Source: Rhodospirillales bacterium (GTDB taxonomy: Bacteria > Pseudomonadota > Alphaproteobacteria > UBA9219). From it: a DNA stretch of 6,334 bases. The notes under the pieces are model-generated. The model ran no database searches. It saw nothing but the letters and a program-made list of their open reading frames with translations, and was not told the DNA's origin. Numbering within the stretch: the first letter of the stretch is position 1; every line of letters begins with the position of its first letter. The DNA lies in the NCBI GenBank assembly GCA_015654915.1, contig JAATFY010000087.1, positions 1-6,334 of the forward strand, in the 5' to 3' direction. Below, one piece after another: positions 1 through 5,210 of the stretch. Both the position numbers and the translations under genes were made by a program.

Positions 1-536
1 GTTATACCGGCAGCATTATCATCAAGGGGGCGAAATCGCCCGAGCGCCTCTTGGACGAAGTTACTTTGTTCCTGCATAGCGTCGAATCGACGCTGTCCCA
101 GGATCAGCGCGCGATGATCCGCATGCAGCACGATCCGGACAAGATGTTGCAGGGAAGAACGGTTCTGCTCACCGACGACGATCTGCGCAACACCTTCGCG
201 TTGTCCAAGCTTCTGAAAAAACACGGGATGAATGTCGTCATCGCCGATAACGGACAGATGGCGCTCGACCGGCTCAAAGAAAGTCAAGCCATCGACCTTG
301 TCATCATGGACATTATGATGCCGGTCATGGACGGCTACCACGCGATGAGGGAAATACGGGCGCAGAAAGAATACCGGGGCCTGCCGATCATCGCTCTGAC
401 CGCGCGCGCCATGCCGGAAGAGCAGGAGAAATGCATGGCCGCCGGTGCCAATGATTACCTAACCAAGCCGGTCGATATCGAACGGCTGCTGACGCTGCTG
501 CGCGTCTGGATGTTCAAGCAGGAAATGGCGGCATGA
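1..536 (+). CDS. Hybrid sensor histidine kinase, C-terminal receiver domain (5' partial)
   Basis: The reading frame is open from base 3 to the stop at 534-536, so this is the 3' end of a longer gene; the TTG at 51 lies inside conserved sequence and is not a start. The first visible residues (IIIKGAKSPERLLDEVTLFL) match the segment that links the last two receiver domains in large HAMP/GAF-type hybrid kinases, with the Lys of IIKG being the conserved Lys of the preceding receiver. A complete receiver domain follows: acidic cluster TDDD, phospho-accepting Asp in VIMDIMMPVMDG (codon 309-311), conserved Thr in ALTARAM (399-401) and Lys in LTKPVD (465-467). Such kinases autophosphorylate on His and pass the phosphate to Asp on their own receivers. 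The sensor and catalytic core lie outside the window. The stop overlaps the next start as ATGA. Family assignment is firm; the sensed signal is unknown. Confidence 0.9.
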   Translation, partial: YTGSIIIKGAKSPERLLDEVTLFLHSVESTLSQDQRAMIRMQHDPDKMLQGRTVLLTDDDLRNTFALSKLLKKHGMNVVIADNGQMALDRLKESQAIDLVIMDIMMPVMDGYHAMREIRAQKEYRGLPIIALTARAMPEEQEKCMAAGANDYLTKPVDIERLLTLLRVWMFKQEMAA

Positions 537-1396
537 TTTTGGTGCCGGAGCGCGAAAAAGAGGCAGAAAAAATGGAAATCGACATGCTGCTTGCGGGCAT
601 TCATAAGCGTTATGGCTACGACTTTTCCCATTATTCCCGCGCCTCGCTGAAACGCCGGATCGATCGCGCGCGCGAAAATGCGCGACTTCCCAGTTATACG
701 GCCTTGCTGGACAAGCTATTTCACGACGAGAATTATTTCGACGAGTTCCTGAAGGGCATGTCGATCACCGTCACGGAAATGTTCCGCGACCCGCTTTTTT
801 ACCGCGGCATGCGCGAAGCCGTCGTTCCGCTGCTCAAAACCTTTCCCTTCGTCAAAATCTGGCATGCCGGCTGCGCTACCGGCGAGGAAGCTTATTCGAT
901 GGCAATCCTTCTTCACGAGGAAGGTTTCCTTGACCGCGCCTATATATATGCCACCGACTTCAACAAGCATTCGCTCGGCAAGGCGCAGGAAGGCGTCTAT
1001 CCCGCCAGGAGCCTGGGCGCCGCTGCAGCCAATTACAAAACAGCGGGCGGCACTGGCGATTTTTCCGATTATTACAATGCCAGCTATGATTTCGTTAAGT
1101 TCAAGAATTATTTGAAGGAACGCATAACATTTTCCTATCACAATCTGGTGACAGACGGCGTATTCGGCGAAATGAACCTGATCTGCTGCCGCAACGTGCT
1201 GATCTATTTCGACAAGATTTTGCAGGATCACGTTCTCTCCCAATTTTCGAAAAGCCTGCGTCATGGCGGGTTTCTGTGCCTCGGCAACAAGGAGACCTTG
1301 AATTTCACCGCCGTCAAATCGCTGTTCGAGCCGGTGGACACAAAACAAAGAATCTACCGGAAATGGGGGGATGCCGATGCCACATCCCCGATATAA
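533..1396 (+). CDS. cheR: CheR-type protein-glutamate O-methyltransferase
   Basis: The 287-residue product matches the usual CheR length and has both domains. The N-terminal helical domain (about 15-90) includes the Arg-rich stretch LKRRIDRAR and the signature TVTEMFRD (79-86). The SAM-binding Rossmann domain follows, with GCATGEEAYS (113-122), the acidic YATD (139-142) that should bind the SAM ribose, and NLICCRNVLIYF (215-226). CheR enzymes methylate glutamates, classically on chemoreceptors, using SAM in the cytoplasm. No receptor gene is nearby, so the substrate here may be a sensor region of a neighbouring kinase; that is inference. The start at 533 overlaps the upstream stop (ATGA) with AGGA nine bases before it. 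An in-frame ATG at 572, preceded by AAGAGG, is a credible alternative that would drop 13 poorly conserved residues. The 3' end overlaps cheB. Confidence 0.93.
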   Translation: MILVPEREKEAEKMEIDMLLAGIHKRYGYDFSHYSRASLKRRIDRARENARLPSYTALLDKLFHDENYFDEFLKGMSITVTEMFRDPLFYRGMREAVVPLLKTFPFVKIWHAGCATGEEAYSMAILLHEEGFLDRAYIYATDFNKHSLGKAQEGVYPARSLGAAAANYKTAGGTGDFSDYYNASYDFVKFKNYLKERITFSYHNLVTDGVFGEMNLICCRNVLIYFDKILQDHVLSQFSKSLRHGGFLCLGNKETLNFTAVKSLFEPVDTKQRIYRKWGDADATSPI

Positions 1397-1991
1397 GGCG
1401 GTCGTGATAGGCCTGTCCGCCGGCGGCATGCATGCGCTGAAAACATTCATTCCCGCGCTTCCGGCGGCATTCGCCTTACCCATTGCCATTGCTCAGCATA
1501 ACAGCAAAAGCTCCGACGGCTTTCTCGCCGAGTATCTGGACCAGATCGGTGCGCTGACGGTCAAGGAAGCCGAGGACAAGGAGCCTTTGTGCTCCGGCCA
1601 TGCCTATCTTGCACCCGCCGGATATCATCTGCTCATCGAAGAGGATCAAATCTTCAGCCTTTCGGTCGATCCCCGCGTGAATTATTGCTGCCCTTCGATC
1701 GATGTTTTGTTCGAGAGCGCCGCCGATGCGTTCGGGGAGTCGCTCATCGGTGTCGTGCTGACGGGCGGCAACGGCGACGGCAGTAAAGGGCTGAAAACCA
1801 TAAAAGCGCGCGGCGGCTGCGCCATCGTGCAAAACCCTGAAACGGCGGAATCCCGCGCCATGCCGCGGGCGGCGCTTAAGGCGACGGCCGTGGACCATAC
1901 CGTTGATCTGGAAAACCTTGCCCCGCTGCTTATCCAGCTGAGTGCGTTACAGAATGGAGATGAACATGATTCAGGCAGCCGCCGCCGCTAA
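1377..1991 (+). CDS. cheB: CheB-type protein-glutamate methylesterase, catalytic domain only
   Basis: The product is about 204 residues and consists of the CheB catalytic domain alone. The expected Ser-His-Asp triad is visible: Ser14 in IGLSAGG, His41 in AQHN and Asp134 in TGGNGDG. Other family signatures are KEAEDKEPL, HAYLAPAGYHLL, VNYCCPSIDVLFESAA and, near the C-terminus, ESRAMPRAAL. The classical N-terminal receiver that controls CheB by phosphorylation is absent, so activity must be controlled by another protein or by localisation. The family removes methyl groups from glutamates or deamidates glutamines. An ATG at 1371 is also in frame, but the G-run at 1365-1370 touches it and fits the ATG at 1377 better (6-base spacing), so 1377 is preferred. 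The gene overlaps cheR by about 20 bases and the next gene by about 26, implying coupled translation. CheR and CheB should act as an antagonistic pair. Confidence 0.92.
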   Translation: MPHPRYKAVVIGLSAGGMHALKTFIPALPAAFALPIAIAQHNSKSSDGFLAEYLDQIGALTVKEAEDKEPLCSGHAYLAPAGYHLLIEEDQIFSLSVDPRVNYCCPSIDVLFESAADAFGESLIGVVLTGGNGDGSKGLKTIKARGGCAIVQNPETAESRAMPRAALKATAVDHTVDLENLAPLLIQLSALQNGDEHDSGSRRR

Positions 1992-3579
1992 AAAAACGCT
2001 CCCGGAAAACGTAGGCAGGGCGCTTGTTGCCGAAACGCGCCCGAACATCCTGATCGTCGATGACCGGAAAGAGAATCTGGTGGCGACGGAAAAAGTATTG
2101 AAGCACCTCGACGCCGCCATATTCAAGGCTGTATCAGGCAATGAAGCCCTTTCGTTGATGCTCCGCCACCGCTTTGCCGTTGTGCTGCTGGACGTGCAGA
2201 TGCCGGAAATGGACGGCTTCGAGACCGCCATGCTGATGCAGGAACATGAATCGATGCACGGCGTGCCGATTATTTTCGTCACCGCCATCAGCAAGGACGA
2301 AAAATACGCGACGCAGGCCGCCGAAATCGGCGCGGTCGATTATATCTTCAAGCCGATCAACGCCGATATTCTTCGCAGCAAGGTGAAGGTCTATCTCGAC
2401 CTCTATATGCAGCGCGAACAGATCGGAAGCCTGAACGCGGGCTTGCTGCAGGCGCAGAAGATGGAGGCGATCGGCAATCTCACCGGCGGCATGGCGCATG
2501 ATTTCAACAATCTGCTCAGCATCATCATCGGCAATCTCGATATTCTGGCCGAAAAACTGGGCAACGACGATGAAGCGAAATCCCTGTCGCAGGCGGCGCT
2601 GGAAGCCGCCCTGCGCGGGGCCGACCTGACCCGCCGGCTGCTGGCATTCGCCCGCCAGCAGCCGTTGCAGCCGCAGCGCATCGATATCAATAAGCTGGCG
2701 GAAGGAATCACGAAACTGCTTGCCCGCACGCTCGGCGAGGATGTCCAGATCTCGCTTAATCTTGCGCCGGGTGTCTGGCCGGTTGTCGCCGATCCGGCGC
2801 AGCTTGAAGCCGCCATCACCAATCTGGCGACCAATGCCCGCGATGCGATGCCCCATGGCGGGCGCCTGATCATCACGACCGGCAACGGTCATCTCGATGA
2901 CGACTATGCCGCGCAACATGCCGAGGTTGTGCCGGGCGACTATGTCGTGATCGAGGTCAGCGATACCGGCACCGGCATGCCCCCCGAGGTGATCGCCCAT
3001 ATTTTCGAACCATTCTTCACCACCAAGGAACGCGGCAAGGGCACCGGGCTTGGCCTTGCCATGATTTTCGGTTTCATGAAACAATCCGGCGGCCATATCA
3101 ATGTCTACAGCGAAGCGGGCGCAGGCACGATATTTCGGCTCTATCTGCCGCGCGCTGTTGGGGATGCGGCGGCAGTTACTCAAAACACCACGGTCGCAAC
3201 GGCAACCGGTGGTCATGAAACCATTCTGGTCGTCGAAGACAACAACGACGTGCGCCGTATCGTCAAGCGCCAGCTTAACCAGCTTGGCTATCACGTCCTT
3301 GAAGCGGAGAGCGCGGCCGCCGCTCTCGAGATGCTTACGGAGGGCGATAGGGTTGACCTGCTGTTCAGCGATATTGTCATGCCTGGAAAACTCAATGGGC
3401 TGGAACTGGCGCGCCTTGCCGCCGAGCGCTGGCCATCGCTCAAAATCATACTGACGTCGGGTTTTCCGGAAACCAAACTTAACGGCCACGGTGAACCCGC
3501 CGCCGGCATGCGCCTGTTGAGCAAGCCTTACAGAAAAACCGATCTGGCGCGCGTTTTGCGGGAGGTTCTTGAAGGATAA
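1966..3579 (+). CDS. Hybrid histidine kinase, REC-HisKA-HATPase_c-REC
   Basis: Of several in-frame starts (GTG 1942, ATG 1954, 1960, 1966), 1966 is best because GGAG at 1956-1959 lies six bases upstream; it gives 537 residues. Receiver 1 (about 26-145) has acidic VDD, phospho-Asp76 in LLDVQMPEMDG, Thr106 and Lys129 (FKP). A short helical linker follows. The HisKA H-box is LTGGMAHDFNNLL with His178. The ATP-binding domain has N-box NLATNARDAM (Asn290), G1 box DTGTGMPPE (Asp333), F box FEPFFTTK and G2 box GKGTGLGLAM. Receiver 2 (about 420-537) has VVEDN, Asp469 in FSDIVMPG, Thr497 and Lys520 (SKP). All catalytic residues are intact. No transmembrane segment or PAS domain is visible, so it is probably cytosolic and takes input through receiver 1, perhaps from the upstream kinase. 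The coding overlap with cheB supports membership of one operon. No DNA-binding output domain is present. Confidence 0.94.
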   Translation: MIQAAAAAKKTLPENVGRALVAETRPNILIVDDRKENLVATEKVLKHLDAAIFKAVSGNEALSLMLRHRFAVVLLDVQMPEMDGFETAMLMQEHESMHGVPIIFVTAISKDEKYATQAAEIGAVDYIFKPINADILRSKVKVYLDLYMQREQIGSLNAGLLQAQKMEAIGNLTGGMAHDFNNLLSIIIGNLDILAEKLGNDDEAKSLSQAALEAALRGADLTRRLLAFARQQPLQPQRIDINKLAEGITKLLARTLGEDVQISLNLAPGVWPVVADPAQLEAAITNLATNARDAMPHGGRLIITTGNGHLDDDYAAQHAEVVPGDYVVIEVSDTGTGMPPEVIAHIFEPFFTTKERGKGTGLGLAMIFGFMKQSGGHINVYSEAGAGTIFRLYLPRAVGDAAAVTQNTTVATATGGHETILVVEDNNDVRRIVKRQLNQLGYHVLEAESAAAALEMLTEGDRVDLLFSDIVMPGKLNGLELARLAAERWPSLKIILTSGFPETKLNGHGEPAAGMRLLSKPYRKTDLARVLREVLEG

Positions 3580-3641
3580 AGTAAGTCTCGAGTTCATTGC
3601 AGTGAATGCATACTATTTACAGCATACGCCTATATGATTGC

Positions 3642-3672
3642 TTGCGCCTGTGAGTATCTACAAAAATATAAT
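3642..3672 (+). promoter_or_regulatory. Candidate sigma70-type promoter
   Basis: A perfect TATAAT lies at 3667-3672. The best -35 partner is TTGCGC at 3642-3647, with a 19-base spacer, which is longer than the ideal 17. A start site around 3679 would leave a leader of about 120 bases before the small gene. The -10 match is good but AT-rich DNA produces such hexamers by chance, so this is a weak call. Confidence 0.25.
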
Positions 3673-3783
3673 TCTGTTTGGGCTAATAACGGGACTGAAA
3701 ATATGTTATGGTTATTCACTGATGAGTTCTGGATGACGTGAAATTCGAAACGCTTCGACAAAAAGCATCTTAGGTTTTCAAAT

Positions 3784-3792
3784 TAAGGAGGT
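3784..3792 (+). promoter_or_regulatory. Perfect nine-base Shine-Dalgarno sequence
   Basis: TAAGGAGGT is the full complement of the common 3' end of 16S rRNA and lies seven bases before the ATG at 3800. It fixes the start of the small gene and suggests strong translation. No other gene in the window has a match this long. Confidence 0.85.
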
Positions 3793-3799
3793 AAAAGCG

Positions 3800-4111
3800 A
3801 TGGCAAGTGCTATTCACGCTATTGCACTTTCAAGCGGTGCAACAGCCCATCCATTGACTTCGCCAGCAAGCGCGAAAGCGGATAGCGCGGCATCCTTCAC
3901 GCCAGGCGAAAACCTTGCCGGAGCGCTTCGCGTTGTATTTGATCCATTGGCGGGCCTGGTGGTGGAGTATCTGAACGGTAAGGGGGTTGTGCAGTCGCAG
4001 ATCCCATCCAGCGCGGCTGTTGCCTACATACATGCCGGGCTGATGTCTACTGGCCTGCCTCGGTCAGTAACTGTAGCTTCCCCTCCCCCTGCCGTTCATA
4101 AAGTCGCATAG
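3800..4111 (+). CDS. Small hypothetical protein with a FlaG-like segment
   Basis: The product is 103 residues. The start is fixed by the perfect Shine-Dalgarno sequence seven bases upstream. The first 40 residues are rich in Ala, Ser and Thr, without a hydrophobic core long enough for a signal peptide, and look disordered. Residues about 43-76 read LRVVFDPLAGLVVEYLNGKG and then VVQSQIPSSAAVAYI. The pattern of an Asp-x-x-x-Gly turn, two short beta strands, an N-G-K-G turn and QIPS resembles FlaG and FlaG-like proteins (D-x-x-T-G ... V-I-R-Q-I-P). FlaG proteins are small cytoplasmic or secreted proteins linked to flagellin or filament length, but no flagellar gene is in the window. The C-terminal tail (about 81-103) is Pro/Ser/Val-rich. 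The gene stands alone, with non-coding DNA on both sides. Codon use is less GC-biased than in the kinase operon. The coding call is good; the FlaG relation is tentative. Confidence 0.72.
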   Translation: MASAIHAIALSSGATAHPLTSPASAKADSAASFTPGENLAGALRVVFDPLAGLVVEYLNGKGVVQSQIPSSAAVAYIHAGLMSTGLPRSVTVASPPPAVHKVA

Positions 4112-4125
4112 AGTAGACGCGCGCT

Positions 4126-4138
4126 ATTCACTGTGAAT
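4126..4138. repeat. Perfect inverted repeat ATTCAC-T-GTGAAT
   Basis: Six-base arms surround one central base, so it cannot fold as an RNA hairpin and is more like a protein-binding palindrome. It lies 15 bases after the small gene's stop and contains the ATTCACTG octamer seen twice more upstream. Confidence 0.6.
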
Positions 4139-4183
4139 TTGTGGTGGCATACGCGGTATGAACAACTTTTGTGACTGCATACG
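4138..4183 (+). repeat. Direct repeat TTTGTGnnnGCATACG, two copies 30 bases apart
   Basis: Copy one is at 4138-4153 and copy two at 4168-4183. Thirteen of 16 positions match; only the three central bases differ (GTG against ACT). A period of 30 bases is close to three helical turns, which suits two identical protein-binding sites upstream of the channel gene. Confidence 0.55.
4148..4160. repeat. Inverted repeat CATAC-GCG-GTATG
   Basis: Five-base perfect arms surround a three-base centre. Its centre is 22 bases from that of the preceding palindrome, about two helical turns, so both would face the same side of the DNA. It shares its left half with the GCATACG direct repeats. Confidence 0.55.
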
Positions 4184-4259
4184 TTGAGATGCCATCACCG
4201 GTTTTTCTCGACATTCCCCTTCTGCCCGTGTTGGGTGCATTCGATCCGACAACCGCAAC

Positions 4260-4263
4260 GGAG
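4260..4263 (+). promoter_or_regulatory. Ribosome-binding site deciding the channel start
   Basis: GGAG lies six bases before ATG 4270. The other in-frame starts, GTG 4171 and ATG 4189, have no comparable site. This favours the shorter 268-residue protein. Confidence 0.6.
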
Positions 4264-4269
4264 ATAACA

Positions 4270-5076
4270 ATGGGCGATGCCGTTCACTCCCTAAAATTTC
4301 TGCGTGAACTTGTGTGGCAGGATTTGCTTCTGGTTCTGGCGATTTTCATTGTTTCGCGGTTCCTCGTCATTTTCCTGCGCTGGATTATCGGGCGCGTCGC
4401 CGAACAAGCGCATGCAGATACACGTCTCGCAATCCTGCGCTGGGCGCCTGTTGCTCGACTGATAATCGAGATTGCGACAATCGTGATGATCATACCTATT
4501 CTTGTCGAGCCGAATTTTCAGGATACCGTGGCGCTGCTAGCAACGATGAGCCTTCTCCTTGCTTTTGCCTTTAAGGATTACGGCAGCTGCCTTATTGCGG
4601 GCCTTGTGACAATTATCGAAACTCCTTATCAGCCCGGCGATTGGATCGAAGTGGATGGCGCTTATGGCGAAGTGAAATCCATCGGCATGCGGGCCGTGCA
4701 TATCGTGACCGCCGACGATACCGAAGTTATCATTCCCCACTCCCGGCTTTGGTCGAGCAGCATACACAACGCCAGCAGCGGCCAGCGCAGCCTGTTATGC
4801 GTGACGCTCTTTCACCTCGACCCCAATCATAACGCCGCTTTAGTGCGGCAACATCTGGCCGAAATCGCTCAATCAAGCACATACATCAAACCGGATACCA
4901 AGGTCACGGTCATTGCAATGGAAAAACCCTGGGGTACGCTGTACCGATTGAAAGCCTATGTGAAAGAAAGCCGCGACCAGTTCCTTATGATCACGGATTT
5001 GACGGTGCGCGGAAAAGAAGTCTTGCGCAACATGGGTATTCGTTTTGCGCAAGTGCCGTTCGCGGAAACGAAATAA
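4270..5076 (+). CDS. MscS-family mechanosensitive ion channel
   Basis: The 268-residue product is close to the E. coli MscS length (286). Three hydrophobic segments are visible: about 18-40, 58-79 and 85-116. The third is the pore-lining helix and passes directly into the conserved beta domain, with FAFKDYGSCLIAG, then TPYQPGDWIEVDGAYGEVKS and VHIVTADDTEVIIPHSRLW, the typical MscS core (compare PF.AGEYV..GG..GTV and R..DG..I.IPN). The remainder (about 171-268) is the mixed alpha/beta C-terminal domain. Family members sit in the inner membrane and open under tension to release solutes during osmotic downshock. The pore helix is poor in glycine: positions matching the E. coli packing glycines are Ser or Ala, and the hinge Gly113 aligns with Asp103. 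FKD at this place is frequent in MscS-like proteins. The gene stands alone, with repeat-rich DNA upstream. A start at 4171 would add 33 residues. Confidence 0.9.
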   Translation: MGDAVHSLKFLRELVWQDLLLVLAIFIVSRFLVIFLRWIIGRVAEQAHADTRLAILRWAPVARLIIEIATIVMIIPILVEPNFQDTVALLATMSLLLAFAFKDYGSCLIAGLVTIIETPYQPGDWIEVDGAYGEVKSIGMRAVHIVTADDTEVIIPHSRLWSSSIHNASSGQRSLLCVTLFHLDPNHNAALVRQHLAEIAQSSTYIKPDTKVTVIAMEKPWGTLYRLKAYVKESRDQFLMITDLTVRGKEVLRNMGIRFAQVPFAETK

Positions 5077-5149
5077 AGCTACTTCAATCCTGCCAAACAT
5101 ACAAACGTAACCAAGACATCATACGCGAATAATTTTCTGCGAAAATAAA

Positions 5150-5169
5150 TTGTAATTGCGCGTTTACAA
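5150..5169. repeat. Inverted repeat TTGTAA-N8-TTACAA, candidate operator
   Basis: Perfect six-base arms are separated by eight bases, with a 14-base centre-to-centre arm spacing typical of dimeric regulators. It ends 41 bases before the subunit start at 5211, a position that would suit an operator. No regulator is identified. Confidence 0.4.
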
Positions 5170-5178
5170 AGGCACGGT

Positions 5179-5200
5179 GCGAGTCCTCCCTCTGGCTCGC
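5179..5200 (+). promoter_or_regulatory. Hairpin in the subunit mRNA leader
   Basis: GCGAG pairs with CTCGC; with a GU and a CG pair the stem reaches seven base pairs around an eight-base pyrimidine loop. There is no T-run after it, so it is not a standard terminator. It ends ten bases before ATG 5211, where it could affect ribosome access. Confidence 0.45.
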
Positions 5201-5210
5201 GGTGTTTCTC

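Larger units (their letters stand above)
3580..3799 (+). other. AT-rich intergenic region upstream of the small gene
   Basis: This 220-base stretch has no convincing gene on either strand and is visibly more AT-rich than the flanking coding DNA. It holds an imperfect palindrome TTCATTGCAGTGAA (3593-3606), two GCATAC hexamers (3608-3613 and 3622-3627), an exact TATAAT (3667-3672), a TATTCACTG copy (3713-3721), a small potential stem-loop TCGAA-ACGC-TTCGA (3745-3758) and the ribosome-binding site at its end. No GC-rich hairpin followed by a T-run was found, so no terminator for the kinase operon can be named. It most likely contains the promoter for the small gene. Confidence 0.6.
4112..4269 (+). 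other. Repeat- and palindrome-rich leader of the channel gene
   Basis: This stretch precedes the preferred start of the channel gene. It contains two 13-base inverted repeats (4126-4138 and 4148-4160) and a 16-base imperfect direct repeat with 30-base period (4138-4153 and 4168-4183). Bases 4171-4269 are open in the channel frame and could encode an N-terminal extension if translation began at GTG 4171 or ATG 4189, but neither has a Shine-Dalgarno. No clear -35/-10 pair was found. Confidence 0.5.
5077..5210 (+). other. Leader region of the fibre operon
   Basis: This 134-base non-coding stretch is AT-rich in its first two thirds. It contains an inverted repeat (5150-5169) and a GC-rich hairpin (5179-5200) directly before the subunit gene. 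CATACGCG at 5120-5127 repeats eight bases found in the palindrome at 4148-4155. No convincing promoter hexamers and no intrinsic terminator for the channel gene were found. Confidence 0.5.

Noticed and set aside
51..536. TTG at 51 as the start of a stand-alone response regulator
   Set aside because: The frame is open to the window edge and the residues before 51 (IIKGAKSPERL) match the conserved inter-receiver segment of large hybrid kinases.
716..1489. A 257-codon open frame on the minus strand
   Set aside because: It is antisense to cheR and cheB, which have full family signatures; no ribosome-binding site or domain supports it.
2134..3597. A 487-codon open frame on the minus strand
   Set aside because: It lies opposite the hybrid kinase, whose catalytic motifs are all intact. 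The long frame reflects GC-biased codons, and its translation shows no recognisable domain.
3593..3606. TTCATTGCAGTGAA as a terminator for the kinase operon
   Set aside because: The stem is short, AT-rich and contains a wobble pair, and there is no T-run after it.
5179..5200. Hairpin as an intrinsic terminator of the channel gene
   Set aside because: It has no T-run and lies about 100 bases after the stop, immediately before the next start codon.
3580..5210. General-stress (EcfG-type GGAAC...GTT) or sigma54 (TGGCAC...TTGC) promoters
   Set aside because: No GGAAC or GTTCC occurs in the non-coding stretches, and no TGGC-N8-TGC element with correct spacing was found.
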